Shown here: positions 7,892 to 17,644 of the stretch, piece by piece
Numbering within the stretch: position 1 is the first letter of the stretch
How the letters are laid out: each line of letters begins with the position of its first letter
Assembly (NCBI RefSeq): GCF_000744945.1
Contig: NZ_JQMX01000001.1
Coordinates: forward strand, 1,054,001 to 1,118,000
Source: Carnobacterium maltaromaticum DSM 20342
GTDB taxonomy: Bacteria > Bacillota > Bacilli > Lactobacillales > Carnobacteriaceae
Reading direction: 5' to 3'
Length of the DNA stretch: 64,000 nucleotides
Notes under the pieces: model-generated
What the model was told of the DNA's origin: nothing
What the model saw: only the letters and a program-made list of their open reading frames with translations
Databases searched by the model: none
Translations under genes and position numbers: made by a program

Positions 7892-9556
7892 TTAATAAAA
7901 CTGATCTGGTAAAATAGTTTTACCCAGCGCTTGATTGTCTTTATAGTCAATTGGAATATCAACAATAACAGGTCCTTTTGTTGCAAAAGCCTCTTTTAAT
8001 ACCTTTTCCAATTCACTTGGTTTTGTCACTCTTAACCCTTTTGCACCAAAGGCATCTGCGTATTTAACAAAATCAACTGGACCAAAATCAACTCCTGAAG
8101 AACGACCATACTTCATTTCTTCTTGAAATTCAACCATATTATAGCGCCCATCATTCCAAATTAAATGCACAATATTAAGCTTACGTCTAACTGCTGTTTC
8201 CAACTCTTGAGCAGAAAATAAAAATCCTCCATCTCCAGATACTGAAATAATTTGTGTTGTTGGTCGAACCAAAGCTGCAGCTATCGCCCACGGCAATGCG
8301 ACACCAAGTGTTTGCATCCCATTACTAAAAAGCAAATGACGCGGTTCATAACTTCTAAAGTGACGTGCCATCCAAATATAATGACTCCCAATATCAACTG
8401 TAACAGTCATCTCGTCAGTCACTAATTTTTGTAGCGTTGAAATAACAGCAAGTGGATGAGTATAAAGTGCATTTTCATCAACCGGCGGAATATCTCTTTG
8501 AGCTAATTTTTCTTGGAGACTGTTTAAATAAAGAGTAGAATCATCGTCTAACTTGTACCCTTTTAAATAAGGCAATAAAAAGTCTAACGTTTGGGCAATA
8601 TCCCCAACTAATTCTTTTTCTGGTTGAAAATACTGGTCAATCTCAGCAGGTGTACTATCAATGACGATAATATCTGCATCTGATTCAGCATTCCAATTAC
8701 GTGCTTCGTATTCAATCGGATCATAACCAATTGTAATCACTAAATCACTGCGTTTCAATAACATATCACCTGGTTGATTACGGAATAAACCCACTCGACC
8801 AAAGAAACTTTTTTCCAATTCTCTAGAAATAATTCCCGCCCCTTGAAAGGTTTCTACTACCGGAATATCGGATACACGAACAATGTTGCGGATAGCTTCT
8901 GTGATTTCTGGGCTAGAAGCACGCATGCCTAATAAAAAGACAGGCAACTTCGCGGCTTTAATTCTTTGCGACAATAATGTAATCTCAACTGGGCTTGCTG
9001 GACCCAACTTAGGTATCTGTAAAGGTGCTATCACTTTATTTTTAATTGGAGAATCAATCACATCTTGCGGAATACTGACAAAACTAGCGCCCTGTTTTGC
9101 TCCTTCTGCAGCGCGATAGGCATTAGCTAAAACTTCAGAAATATTCTCTGGTTCTTGTATTTCAGCACTATATTTTGTAATCGGCTCAAATAAAGCCGCA
9201 TTATCCATACTTTGATGAGTCAATTTTAATAAATCAGCACGCTTAACTTGACCTCCAATTGCTAAAACAGGATCGCCCTCTGCCGTAGCAGTGACTAAAC
9301 CTGTTGCTAAGTTACTAGCACCTGGCCCACTTGTTGCAATCACTACTCCTGGTTTTCCTGTAATTCGACCAATTCCAGCTGCCATAAAAGCGGCATTCTG
9401 TTCATGTCTCGCAACAATTAATTCCGGTCCTCCATCCACTAAACGATCAAATACACGATCAATTTTAGCACCTGGAATACCAAAAACGTACTCGACTTCC
9501 AGATTTTCTAAACTTTCTACAACGGCATCTGCGCCATACTTATTTTCTGATTTCAT
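7892..9556 (-). CDS. alsS: Catabolic acetolactate synthase
   Basis: Joins two pyruvates into alpha-acetolactate using thiamine diphosphate. The 554-residue length, the lack of a regulatory-subunit gene and the pairing with alsD mark the catabolic, FAD-independent AlsS type rather than the biosynthetic IlvB. The catalytic glutamate is E52 in [10 protein letters not shown]. The ThDP/Mg motif is [11 protein letters not shown] followed by WNDGRYN. AGGTGG precedes the ATG. In lactic acid bacteria this operon relieves pyruvate and acid stress and gives diacetyl/acetoin flavour compounds. Confidence 0.96.
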   Translation of the reverse strand: MKSENKYGADAVVESLENLEVEYVFGIPGAKIDRVFDRLVDGGPELIVARHEQNAAFMAAGIGRITGKPGVVIATSGPGASNLATGLVTATAEGDPVLAIGGQVKRADLLKLTHQSMDNAALFEPITKYSAEIQEPENISEVLANAYRAAEGAKQGASFVSIPQDVIDSPIKNKVIAPLQIPKLGPASPVEITLLSQRIKAAKLPVFLLGMRASSPEITEAIRNIVRVSDIPVVETFQGAGIISRELEKSFFGRVGLFRNQPGDMLLKRSDLVITIGYDPIEYEARNWNAESDADIIVIDSTPAEIDQYFQPEKELVGDIAQTLDFLLPYLKGYKLDDDSTLYLNSLQEKLAQRDIPPVDENALYTHPLAVISTLQKLVTDEMTVTVDIGSHYIWMARHFRSYEPRHLLFSNGMQTLGVALPWAIAAALVRPTTQIISVSGDGGFLFSAQELETAVRRKLNIVHLIWNDGRYNMVEFQEEMKYGRSSGVDFGPVDFVKYADAFGAKGLRVTKPSELEKVLKEAFATKGPVIVDIPIDYKDNQALGKTILPDQFY

Positions 9557-9592
9557 TCGTTTCCCACCTATTTCGTTTATTACACAAAACTA

Positions 9593-9620
9593 ATGATACC
9601 ATAATTTATAAGCATAACAA
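9593..9620 (-). promoter_or_regulatory. Promoter of alsSD
   Basis: On the minus strand TTGTTA (9615-9620) and TATCAT (9593-9598) are 16 bp apart with TGG before the -10. They lie about 37 bp upstream of alsS. No AlsR-type LysR gene is adjacent. Confidence 0.65.
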
Positions 9621-9835
9621 GTATTTACAACTTACATTAAAATTTAGAAAGAATGTGAAAAAACAGATAAATTAACAAGGATATAAAGTAGAACGCTTTC
9701 TTATTTAACCTGTCTCATTTTTGGTTTGTAGTACTTTTCTAGTAATATTAAAATTTCCTCATTTTAACTTTATTTTTCTATACAATTTTGTATTTTTCAG
9801 CAAACCAAAATTTTCGGATTACATCGTCCCCTTTT

Positions 9836-9884
9836 GGTCGATGCATACTGTGTTTCTAAGTTGATAAAGCAACAAGAACCACAG
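9836..9884. repeat. Interspersed hairpin repeat, family 3
   Basis: The stretch GGTCGATGCATACTGTG followed by TTCTAAGTTGATAAAGCAAC and AGAACCACAG recurs in variant form at 48670-48830. The core AGTTG-(C/A)TAAAG-CAAC can fold into a hairpin. It lies just beyond the csp terminator in the otherwise empty 9621-9884 stretch, in which nothing else is recognised. Confidence 0.6.
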
Positions 9885-9913
9885 AAAAAAAGAACAGCCA
9901 TAAATGACTGCTC
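9885..9913 (-). terminator. Terminator of the cold-shock gene
   Basis: On the minus strand GAGCAGTC and GGCTGTTC form an 8-bp stem (two G-U pairs) followed by seven T. Confidence 0.8.
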
Positions 9914-9936
9914 CTGGAAAATCGTATTTTAGTTAA

Positions 9937-10137
9937 TTATAGTTTTACAACGTTAGCTGCTTGAGCACCACGATTGCCTTCAACGATTTCGAATTCAACA
10001 GGTTGACCTTCGTCTAATGTTTTAAATCCGTCACCTTGGATTGCGCTAAAGTGTACGAATACATCTTCTCCGCCTTCAACTTCAATAAAGCCAAAGCCTT
10101 TTTCACCATTAAACCATTTTACTGTACCTTTTTCCAT
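9937..10137 (-). CDS. Cold-shock protein, CspA family
   Basis: A 66-residue single-strand RNA/DNA-binding OB-fold protein that acts as an RNA chaperone. Both RNP motifs are present: KGFGFIEV (RNP1) and VFVHFSAI (RNP2), with the family start [10 protein letters not shown]. The start at 10137 follows GGAGGT by about 10 nt. It has its own near-consensus promoter and a leader of roughly 70 nt, as is common for csp genes, and its own terminator. Confidence 0.96.
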   Translation of the reverse strand: MEKGTVKWFNGEKGFGFIEVEGGEDVFVHFSAIQGDGFKTLDEGQPVEFEIVEGNRGAQAANVVKL

Positions 10138-10217
10138 ATTGCTGTCTACCTCCAATAATTCTTTTTATAAGAGATTCAATAACCAAATTTAGGTTATATG
10201 AAACTATTACGCCTATA

Positions 10218-10246
10218 TTATAGCCTAACTAAAATTGTTATGCAAG
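10218..10246 (-). promoter_or_regulatory. Promoter of the cold-shock gene
   Basis: On the minus strand TTGCAT (10241-10246) and TATAAT (10218-10223) are exactly 17 bp apart. Confidence 0.85.
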
Positions 10247-10284
10247 GGGTTCCTATACCTCTATAGCAGTCTTTCATGATAAAA

Positions 10285-11283
10285 TCATTTATTTACAAGT
10301 TTCATTTGAGCCTCTTTTACAAATTCTTGATAGGCATCATTTTCATTTAACATCTTGATATCAACATTATCAAAACGTTGGTTTAATAAATCCTCTAACG
10401 ACAGTTCAATTTTTTGAACAAATGTAGCATTGCCAATTAATTCCATCCAATAATCATCCTCTTGATCCTGGTGAACTAAGGTTTGAACCATACCGCCGGG
10501 ATTATAAACGGAAATTTTTTCATTAAATTCTCCAGATTTTAAGAGTACATACATTAAACTACTAGCCGACATAGCTGTTCCACAAGCATTTGTAAAACCT
10601 ACTCCTCTTTCATAGGTTTTAACAAAAATCTGATTTTCACCTAAAACTTCTACAAAGCTGACATTAACTCCGTCAGGAAAATAAGGATTAGCGCCATTTA
10701 CATAGGTCGCTATTTTTTCTAACAAGGGTCCATTTAACGTTTCGTGATCAACAAAAGCAATCAAATGTGGATTAGGCACTGCGACTGCCGAAAATAATAA
10801 GCCCTCTGCTAGCTCAGGGAATGGTTGATTAATAAACGTGTCTTCCTCAGTATTTAATGGTAAAGTTGACGTATGGAATGAAACTGGTGAAATCTCGACT
10901 TGATACGTAGCTACATCCTTGCCAATTTCTTTAGCTTTTTGAACGAGTAAATCAGCATGTAGGGTTTCAATTTTAAAATAATCCATTTGTTCCTTTTCAG
11001 CTACATAGCGAGCAACCGTTCTTAGACCATTGCCACACATACTAGCTTCGCTTCCATCATTATTAATAACCCGCATCTTAGCTCGAACATCCGAGTGATG
11101 ATGACTGGATTTACTAACTAAAAGGACACCATCTGCGCCATGTAACAATCCAGTTTGACGATTCGTTACGATTTTAGTTAATTGGACCAACTCTTTTTCA
11201 GTTAAAGTACGATCTAAAAGTGTTTCATCTAAAATAAAAAAATCGTTTTCTGAACCATGAACCTTTGTTAGCTGTATTTGCAT
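10285..11283 (-). CDS. dapF: Diaminopimelate epimerase
   Basis: Interconverts LL- and meso-diaminopimelate, giving the mDAP used by MurE and the precursor of lysine. The two catalytic cysteines are in ASMCGNG and TNACGTA, both with conserved surroundings (NNDGSEASMCGNG and GFTNACGTAMSA). At 332 residues it is longer than Gram-negative DapF and shows a C-terminal extension of the sort found in some Lactobacillales. It stands alone, away from other dap genes. With the DNPR-type murE in this window it argues for an mDAP cell wall. Confidence 0.95.
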   Translation of the reverse strand: MQIQLTKVHGSENDFFILDETLLDRTLTEKELVQLTKIVTNRQTGLLHGADGVLLVSKSSHHHSDVRAKMRVINNDGSEASMCGNGLRTVARYVAEKEQMDYFKIETLHADLLVQKAKEIGKDVATYQVEISPVSFHTSTLPLNTEEDTFINQPFPELAEGLLFSAVAVPNPHLIAFVDHETLNGPLLEKIATYVNGANPYFPDGVNVSFVEVLGENQIFVKTYERGVGFTNACGTAMSASSLMYVLLKSGEFNEKISVYNPGGMVQTLVHQDQEDDYWMELIGNATFVQKIELSLEDLLNQRFDNVDIKMLNENDAYQEFVKEAQMKLVNK

Positions 11284-11352
11284 CGTATATCGTAGCCCCT
11301 TTACTATTTTCTCCTACCTATCATAGCATAAATCAGGGAATTTTTCTATTTG

Positions 11353-11680
11353 CCATGCCTCTTGGTGCGTAGCACCTTAGAGGCATGGTATCCATCGGTC
11401 TGGAAAGACCGATGGAATCCTATAATTGGTATTAAAATTTTTAAGCTAGCACAGTATGTCTGGAAGACTTAAGTGATTGTAAGGATCAAAGTCGTCCTGA
11501 CGGCCGCTTTGTACCATTTCGCTAAAGGGTAAAACCCTTAACCTCAATGGCATAATTGGTATTAAAATTTTTAGGCTAGCACAGTATGTCTGGAAGACCT
11601 AAGTGATTGTAAGGATCAAAGTCGTCCTGACGGCCGCTTTGTACCATTTCGCTAAAGGGTACACCCTTAAGCGAAATGGC
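11353..11680 (+). repeat. Interspersed multi-hairpin repeat, family 1, copies A and B
   Basis: Between dapF and the ABC permease lie 328 bp built only of hairpins. First comes CCATGCCTCT/AGAGGCATGG (11353-11388), then CCATCGGTCT/AGACCGATGG (11392-11415), then two tandem units with a 130-bp period (11422-11551 and 11552-11680). Each unit holds GGCTAGCACAGTA or a near match, a GATCAAAGTCGTCC/GGCCGCTTTG hairpin and CCATTTCGCT...AAGGGT. In copy B the last part is a near-perfect inverted repeat ending AGCGAAATGG. Related copies surround ileS. No coding potential is seen. Confidence 0.85.
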
Positions 11681-11692
11681 AATGGCAAAGCA

Positions 11693-12547
11693 TCAGGAAC
11701 TTTTCTTCTTTCTTAATACAGTCAATAACAAAAATAGGCATCCCGTACTAATTAAAATGAAAAAAGCTAAACGGCTTGTTACCAACTGATTCCCAATAAA
11801 TAAGTTCACACCTAAATTTTCTTTTAAAGAGTCAACCATACTACTTGGAGCATCAGCAAAAATAGTCTTAAAGCTACTATCTAGTATATTATTTCTTAAT
11901 AGCCCGGCACTATACGTCATCGGGAAAAATTTCATAACTGTTTGAACAATTCCAGGTAATTGTCCGATTGGCAAATAAATTCCAGCTAAAAAACCAACTA
12001 AGGTTCCAACAATTGCAGAAATTGAACTATAACTCGTTCTTGATTTTATAAAACTGATGACAAAAAACATCATCGCAATTGAACAAAAAGCATTCACTAC
12101 AATCACACCTAAAATTGGCACTACCACTTCCCAACTAACTATTTTCAAACCTAATTGAGCCAAGTAAAAATAACCAATAATAAAAGCTAGAATAGTGAAA
12201 CTAATCGTGATAATTAAAGCGGTCATTAAATAGCTTAAAACAATTTTAAACCGTGAAATAGGTGCGACCATCAAACCTTTTGTTGTCCCAGTTAAATCAT
12301 CATCAATTTTGATACTAAAGATTCCCATAGAGAGTGTAACTGGCATAACCGTTATGATTCCAGCTAACACCCATGCTTTTACAAATAAATCGATTTTTTC
12401 GATTCCTGCTGTGTCTGCTTCAATGGCTTTAGTTAAGTTATTTCCCAAAAAAACAGCATACAGAACAATAATTATAATCACAGTTAACATGGATGTTAGT
12501 ACGCCAATTGGATCTCGAAAATAAATTTTCATCCCACGTCTAATCAT
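11693..12547 (-). CDS. ABC-2 type transporter permease
   Basis: A 284-residue integral membrane protein with six predicted membrane segments in the ABC-2 pattern. It starts with an amphipathic stretch (MIRRGMKIYFRDPIGV) and carries the usual IYLPIGQLPG motif before the fifth segment. It overlaps the ATPase gene upstream by 8 bp, with a GGAGG inside the end of that gene, so the two are translated together and form one exporter. The substrate is unknown; relatives export drugs or are induced by membrane stress. The stop codon lies next to the end of a family 1 repeat. Confidence 0.9.
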   Translation of the reverse strand: MIRRGMKIYFRDPIGVLTSMLTVIIIIVLYAVFLGNNLTKAIEADTAGIEKIDLFVKAWVLAGIITVMPVTLSMGIFSIKIDDDLTGTTKGLMVAPISRFKIVLSYLMTALIITISFTILAFIIGYFYLAQLGLKIVSWEVVVPILGVIVVNAFCSIAMMFFVISFIKSRTSYSSISAIVGTLVGFLAGIYLPIGQLPGIVQTVMKFFPMTYSAGLLRNNILDSSFKTIFADAPSSMVDSLKENLGVNLFIGNQLVTSRLAFFILISTGCLFLLLTVLRKKKSS

Positions 12548-13457
12548 TATTTGTCCCTCCTTTGATTAATGCTAAAAAGACATCATCTAAATTGCCTTTA
12601 CGGACTTCAAAAGATTGATACAGATCATTTAGTTCATTTAATAAATGCAAGGCTTCATCTGTATCTCTAACCTGGATTCGAATGAAATCAATTCCTTCAG
12701 TGTATCCTAGCTTTCGTTTTTCACATTCTATTTTCAAATCTTCTAAAGAAGTCTTATACAAGTTTAATGAATCCCTAGAATACTTATTTCGTAGCTGGTT
12801 GGGAGTTCCTAAAGCAATTAATTCTCCATGATTAATAACCGCAATTTTATCTGCTTCCGCCGCTTCTTCCATGTAATGTGTTGTTAAAAAAACTGTCATA
12901 CCTAATTTTTCTCTTAAATAAGTAATTGTTTGCCAAACTTGAACTCGTGTTTTAGGATCAAGCCCTGTTGTGGGCTCGTCTAAAATTAAGAGTAACGGAC
13001 GATGAATAATTGCTCTAGCAATTTCTGCACGACGCTTTTGTCCGCCAGATAAAGTTCCAAAACGTTGCTTTAATATATCTGTTAAGTGAAGTAAATTCTC
13101 TAAAAAATCAAGTTGTTTGTTTAACTCATTTTTGGATAAGCTATAAATTTTACCCCAGAATAACAAATTCTCTTCAACTGTTAATAAACCATCTAGCACA
13201 TTATCTTGAAAAACAATCCCGATTTTTTGTCGAATTTTGCTGTTTTCTTTGCCTACCTCTAAACCATCTACAAAAATAGAACCAGATGTAGGCTTAATTG
13301 CCGTTGAAATCATATTGATTGTCGTTGACTTTCCAGCACCATTAGGCCCTAAGAAAGCAAATAAACTGCCTTTTTCAACCTTCAAATCAAGAGAACTAAC
13401 AACTTCTTTTTGCTGATATTTTTTAGTTAATCCTTGAATGTTAATTAGATTCGTCAT
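12540..13457 (-). CDS. ABC exporter ATP-binding protein (DrrA-like)
   Basis: A 305-residue ATPase. Walker A is GPNGAGKST (residues about 37-45), the Q-loop FQDN, the signature LSGGQKRR, Walker B LLLILDEPTTGLDP and the switch TTHYMEEA. The C-terminal extension of about 90 residues, with the RVQVWQ and DDVFLALI regions, is typical of DrrA/NatA-type subunits partnering ABC-2 permeases. It overlaps the DUF3021 gene upstream by 17 bp and the permease downstream by 8 bp, so the whole operon appears translationally coupled. Confidence 0.93.
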   Translation of the reverse strand: MTNLINIQGLTKKYQQKEVVSSLDLKVEKGSLFAFLGPNGAGKSTTINMISTAIKPTSGSIFVDGLEVGKENSKIRQKIGIVFQDNVLDGLLTVEENLLFWGKIYSLSKNELNKQLDFLENLLHLTDILKQRFGTLSGGQKRRAEIARAIIHRPLLLILDEPTTGLDPKTRVQVWQTITYLREKLGMTVFLTTHYMEEAAEADKIAVINHGELIALGTPNQLRNKYSRDSLNLYKTSLEDLKIECEKRKLGYTEGIDFIRIQVRDTDEALHLLNELNDLYQSFEVRKGNLDDVFLALIKGGTNND

Positions 13458-13893
13458 GTTTCTTCATCCTTTCTTTATATAGATTTAAATTCTGATTAAT
13501 TTTCTGAGAAGTTAAATGATCTTTAAAGTAAAACACAAGCCATAGTATGCTATATGTGCCAATGATAAGCAAAGTCAGAACCCAAAATTGTTGTGTAGTT
13601 TCAACCCAATTGAAGAGGATAGCACTTAGCAATACACTCGTCATTATGATTAAAAAATGTAGAAAAGAACGAATAAGTACAGCTTTTTTACTATAGTTTT
13701 CTTCACTACTAAATAACAGTTGTTGAAAAAAACTAATAATTGCTGAAATGAACATAAGAACAAGCAGCACGTCTATAGAAACAAATGGTTCTTTGTAAAT
13801 ACTTAAATATGCCAACATAGACAAGGTACTTCCTGTAAAAATAATACAATATCTTTGAATAAAACCTAAAAATTTATCTCTAGCATTTTCCAC
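13441..13893 (-). CDS. DUF3021-family four-span membrane protein
   Basis: A 150-residue protein with four predicted membrane segments and a charged C-terminal tail, matching DUF3021 proteins that sit beside LytTR regulators. In known LytTR regulatory systems the small membrane partner holds the DNA-binding protein inactive until a signal arrives; that this one does so is inferred from its position directly after the LytTR gene. Translation starts at GTG, 7 nt after GGAGG. Confidence 0.78.
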   Translation of the reverse strand: MENARDKFLGFIQRYCIIFTGSTLSMLAYLSIYKEPFVSIDVLLVLMFISAIISFFQQLLFSSEENYSKKAVLIRSFLHFLIIMTSVLLSAILFNWVETTQQFWVLTLLIIGTYSILWLVFYFKDHLTSQKINQNLNLYKERMKKHDESN

Positions 13894-13910
13894 TTTTTTT
13901 CCTCCTATCC

Positions 13911-14351
13911 TTAGATTTCTAATTTTTTTTTGAGCAACGGAGCAAATTTTCTTGAAATAATAATCGTCTCATTATTTTCTAATTTTGCTTCAAAGCGGCT
14001 ATTAAATGCTGGCGTTACATGCTCAATTTTAAGTATATTTAAAATCAGAGATTTTGATGTTCGAATAAAATAGCTATTGGTTAAACGCACTTCAAGTTCA
14101 TATAATTTTAAATTTGTTTGGTAAACCTCAGTTGCAGAATAAACAAACGTTTTATTATCAACTGTTTCAAAATAGAAGATATCCTTTAAAGATAATTGCT
14201 TTATTTTTTTTTCTTTAAAAACTGGAATTGATTCTTCTTGCGTTTCTAATAACTGAATAAGTGCTTCTACTTCTTCGTTTATAGATTGGCAATGAATGGT
14301 AACCTCTAGTTCCTCATCATTGCTTACATCCTCTTCAATTCTAATTCGCAT
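13911..14351 (-). CDS. LytTR-family DNA-binding regulator
   Basis: A 146-residue protein whose C-terminal about 95 residues are a LytTR domain: KEKKIKQLSLKDIFYFETVD, then the KLYELEVRL helix, FIRTSKSLILN and PAFNSRFEAKL. It lacks a receiver domain, as expected for stand-alone LytTR regulators controlled by a membrane partner. It leads the operon LytTR-DUF3021-ATPase-permease. A LytTR-type direct repeat lies just upstream of its -35 region, which points to autoactivation of the operon. Confidence 0.92.
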   Translation of the reverse strand: MRIRIEEDVSNDEELEVTIHCQSINEEVEALIQLLETQEESIPVFKEKKIKQLSLKDIFYFETVDNKTFVYSATEVYQTNLKLYELEVRLTNSYFIRTSKSLILNILKIEHVTPAFNSRFEAKLENNETIIISRKFAPLLKKKLEI

Positions 14352-14371
14352 TTTAACACCTCCATATTTAC

Positions 14372-14434
14372 AGTATAGGATACTTTTAATAAAAAAACAG
14401 TCGATTAACTATAAGTTACAAAATCAGTAACGTA
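14372..14434 (-). promoter_or_regulatory. LytTR operator and promoter
   Basis: On the minus strand TACGTTACT (14426-14434) and ATAGTTAAT (14404-14412) form a direct repeat with exactly 13 bp between them, the spacing of LytTR binding sites. Each half has one departure from the consensus. A -10 TATACT (14372-14377) with a poor -35 (CTGTTT, 14395-14400) follows. A weak -35 with an operator directly upstream is the layout expected of an activated promoter. Confidence 0.68.
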
Positions 14435-14502
14435 ACTTACAACCAAAAATCAAACTATTTTTGTAGCACTTCGCAATAGAATGAGTAAACTTTTTTAAAA
14501 CA

Positions 14503-14553
14503 ACAAAAAACAGTATGAAATCCATTTTTATAAATGTTGATTTCATACTGTTT
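14503..14553 (-). terminator. Terminator beyond ileS
   Basis: Perfect 15-bp stem AAACAGTATGAAATC (14508-14522) with GATTTCATACTGTTT (14539-14553), followed by a T run on the minus strand. It lies 160 bp past the ileS stop, beyond the repeat at 14631-14710. Confidence 0.88.
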
Positions 14554-14630
14554 ATTATTAGATTGATTCCCACTCATGAGAAATTAGTGACTTTTATATA
14601 CTGATTTGCTAAAGGTGAGAAATGAATAAT

Positions 14631-14710
14631 GGATCAAAGTCGGCTTTGCAGCCGCTTCGTACCATTTCGCTAAAGGGTAAAACCCTTAAGCTCAATGGCA
14701 ACCTCAATGC
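14631..14710 (+). repeat. Family 1 repeat, copy C (short)
   Basis: A short copy containing GGATCAAAGTCGGC...GCCGC, TACCATTTCGCTAAAGGG and a TCAATGGCAACCTCAATG tail. It is in the same orientation as copies A and B and abuts the ileS stop codon. Confidence 0.8.
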
Positions 14711-14711
14711 A

Positions 14712-17495
14712 TTACTCTGCTTCTACTTCCAAAGCTGCAGGATAAAATTCTTCTACAATTGTTGCACAACGATCACATAAAGTTGGAGCATCTGCATGGC
14801 TTCCAACATCTTCTTTGACGCCACGACATCTTTCACATGTTTCACCATGTGCTTTTTCAACAACAATTGCCACATCATCAAATTGTAAGGCTTCGCTTGG
14901 CGCTGCTGCTTTATCGCCAGCAATTTCTAAGTCTGAGACAATTAATAATTGTGCTAAATTGCTGTCTAAAGCAGTAAATAATACTTTTGTTTGTTCAGTT
15001 GGATAAAGTACTAATTTAGCTTCAAACGATTTACCAATTTTCTTCTCATTACGAGCTTCTTCTAAGGCTTTTTGAACATGGTCGCGGAAAGTCATAAAGG
15101 CATCCCACATGTCTAATAATTCGCCTTGATTTGGATACTCAATTGCTGCTGGCATTTCAGCTAACTGAACATAATCTTCTTCTTCATCTAAGAAGTTCCA
15201 GATTTCCTCAGCTGTGTGCGGTAAGATTGGTGTTAATAATTTCGTCATTTTTTTTAAAACTTCATAGAATACAGTTTGCATAGCACGACGTTCATAAGCA
15301 TTCTCAGCTTCAATGTAAACAACATCCTTAGCAAAATCTAGATAAAATTGAGACAGGTCAACTGTACAGAAATTATTGATTAATTGATAGTTTGAAGAGA
15401 AATCATAGTTTTCATAATTTTCTTCAACAGCACCAACAAGCTGGTTTAAACGGATCAATAAATATTTATCGACAGAACGTAAGTCATCATATTTAATTCC
15501 ATGTTCTGCTGGTTTAAAGTCTGATGTGTTTGCTAATAAGAAACGCATCGTATTACGAATTTTACGATAAACTTCTGAAACTTGTTTCAAAATTTCATCA
15601 CTGACACGGACATCTGATTGAGCATCAACGCTTGATACCCAAAGGCGAATAATATCTGCACCCATTTGCTTAATTACTTTACTTGGCAAAATAGTATTAC
15701 CTAATGATTTACTCATTTTACGTCCTTCACCATCTAAAACCATTCCTTGTGACAGAACTGTTTTGTATGGTGCAATCCCATTAATCGCAACACTTGTTGT
15801 AATACTTGAGTTAAACCAGCCACGATATTGGTCAGAACCTTCTAAATACATATCAGCTGGGTAAGTTAGGTTTTCTCTAGCAGCTAATACAGCTTGATGA
15901 GAAGATCCTGAATCAAACCAGACATCCATAATATCCATTTCTTTTGTAAAGATTCCATTTGGGCTAAACTCATGAGTGAAGCCTTCTGGTAATAAATCCT
16001 TAGCTTCTCTTTCAAACCAAACTGTTGAACCAAATTCAGCAAATAAATTAGCGACATGTTCAATTGTTTCTGGTGTAATGATTGGCTCGCCATTTTCACC
16101 ATAAAAAATTGGCAATGGAACTCCCCAAGCTCTTTGTCTTGAAATGACCCAATCTCCGCGATCACGAACCATGTTATAAAGACGTGTTTTCCCCCATTTT
16201 TGAACCCATTCAACGCCTTCAACAGCTTCTAAAATTTCACCACGGAAATCTTGAATCGAAGCAAACCATTGTGGAGTCGCACGGAAAATAACAGGTTTTT
16301 TAGAACGCCAGTCATGTGGATAGCTATGAGTAAAGAAATCAAGTTTTAACAATGCGCCTTTTTCATTTAAAGCTTCTGTAATTAATTTGTTCCCTTTATC
16401 ATAAAATACACCTTCAAATCCTGGTGCTTCATCTGTAAAGACCCCTTTTGAATCAACTGGAGACAATACATTTAATTTATATTTTTGTCCAACAATAAAA
16501 TCATCGTCTCCATGTCCAGGAGCCGTATGAACAAGTCCAGTTCCGGCATCCAAGGTTACATGATCGCCAACCATTAGTAATGATGTGCGTTCATAAAGAG
16601 GATGTTGTGCAGTCATATATTCTAATTCAGACCCTTTTAATTCATTTAAAACAGTCACATTTTCCCAACCGATTTCACTTGAAACCTTTTCTAACAAATC
16701 TTTAGCTACTACGAATTTGGCACCGTCTGCTTCAATAACAACATAACTGTAATCTGCATTGACCGTGATACCTAAGTTAGCTGGAATCGTCCAAGGTGTC
16801 GTTGTCCAAATCACGAATGACGTATCATTATCTAATAAGCCTTTGCCATCAACAACTTTAAATGCTACATAAATAGAAGCAGATTTTACATCTTTGTATT
16901 CAATTTCAGCTTCAGCTAATGATGATTCACTAGATGGAGACCAATAGATAGGTTTTAAGCCTTTATAAATATACCCTTTTTCTGCCATTTTTCCAAAAAC
17001 ACGAATTTGTGCTGCTTCATAATCTGGATTAAGAGTAATATAAGGATTATCCCACTCTCCAGCAACGCCTAAGCGTTTAAAGTCTTCACGTTGAATATTT
17101 ACTTGCTCAAGTGCATATTCTTCACATAAACGACGATAATCAGCTAAAGACATTTCCTTACGTTTAATTCCTTTATTCGTTAAAACCTGTTCAATTGGTA
17201 GTCCGTGAGTATCCCATCCTGGTACATAAGGAGAACGGTAACCTGACATTGATTTATAACGAACGATAATATCTTTACTAATTTTATTTAGGGCATGACC
17301 CATATGGATATTTCCATTTGCAAACGGAGGTCCATCATGTAAAACAAAAGTTGGTTTGCCTTCATTTAATTTTTGACGTTGACCATACATATCAACAGTC
17401 TTCCAATCTGCTTGCCATTGTTCTTCTCTAACTGGTAAATTACCACGCATTGGGAACTCTGTTTGACCCAATTGTAACGTTTCTTTCATTTTCAT
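14712..17495 (-). CDS. ileS: Isoleucyl-tRNA synthetase
   Basis: Charges tRNA-Ile. The 927-residue protein is a class I synthetase of bacterial type. The HIGH signature appears as [11 protein letters not shown] near residue 60 and the KMSKS loop as [10 protein letters not shown] near residue 595. The large CP1 editing insertion has the [12 protein letters not shown] segment. A C-terminal zinc site is formed by CERCRG and CDRC. It follows divIVA as in Bacillus and enterococci. An Ile-type T-box lies upstream, but with about 420 bp of repeat DNA between the T-box terminator and the start codon. Confidence 0.98.
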   Translation of the reverse strand: MKMKETLQLGQTEFPMRGNLPVREEQWQADWKTVDMYGQRQKLNEGKPTFVLHDGPPFANGNIHMGHALNKISKDIIVRYKSMSGYRSPYVPGWDTHGLPIEQVLTNKGIKRKEMSLADYRRLCEEYALEQVNIQREDFKRLGVAGEWDNPYITLNPDYEAAQIRVFGKMAEKGYIYKGLKPIYWSPSSESSLAEAEIEYKDVKSASIYVAFKVVDGKGLLDNDTSFVIWTTTPWTIPANLGITVNADYSYVVIEADGAKFVVAKDLLEKVSSEIGWENVTVLNELKGSELEYMTAQHPLYERTSLLMVGDHVTLDAGTGLVHTAPGHGDDDFIVGQKYKLNVLSPVDSKGVFTDEAPGFEGVFYDKGNKLITEALNEKGALLKLDFFTHSYPHDWRSKKPVIFRATPQWFASIQDFRGEILEAVEGVEWVQKWGKTRLYNMVRDRGDWVISRQRAWGVPLPIFYGENGEPIITPETIEHVANLFAEFGSTVWFEREAKDLLPEGFTHEFSPNGIFTKEMDIMDVWFDSGSSHQAVLAARENLTYPADMYLEGSDQYRGWFNSSITTSVAINGIAPYKTVLSQGMVLDGEGRKMSKSLGNTILPSKVIKQMGADIIRLWVSSVDAQSDVRVSDEILKQVSEVYRKIRNTMRFLLANTSDFKPAEHGIKYDDLRSVDKYLLIRLNQLVGAVEENYENYDFSSNYQLINNFCTVDLSQFYLDFAKDVVYIEAENAYERRAMQTVFYEVLKKMTKLLTPILPHTAEEIWNFLDEEEDYVQLAEMPAAIEYPNQGELLDMWDAFMTFRDHVQKALEEARNEKKIGKSFEAKLVLYPTEQTKVLFTALDSNLAQLLIVSDLEIAGDKAAAPSEALQFDDVAIVVEKAHGETCERCRGVKEDVGSHADAPTLCDRCATIVEEFYPAALEVEAE

Positions 17496-17520
17496 AGGGA
17501 TAAAACTCCTTTGTTGCTAA

Positions 17521-17602
17521 TGAGGTTAAGGGTTTACCCTTTAGCGAATTTGTACAAAGCGACTGCTAAGGCGACTTTGATTCATTTGTTCCCACCCTTA
17601 TA
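17521..17602 (-). repeat. Family 1 repeat, copy D (diverged, reverse orientation)
   Basis: The reverse complement reads GTCGCTTTGTACAAATTCGC, then AAAGGGTAAACCCTTAACC, like copies A-C with several changes. It lies in the transcribed leader of ileS. Confidence 0.75.
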
Positions 17603-17644
17603 TCAAATGTCTTATTTTTATTATAGTTTTTAAATCTTGTCAGT

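Noticed and set aside
8883..9593. Open frames opposite alsS
   Set aside because: They are antisense shadows of a strongly supported gene, with no ribosome-binding sites and no recognisable protein.
11353..11680. Insertion sequence with a transposase
   Set aside because: There is no open frame of useful length; it can only be a non-autonomous or structured element.
15884..16222. 112-codon frame inside ileS on the same strand
   Set aside because: It lies wholly within the conserved ileS frame and shows no independent start signals.
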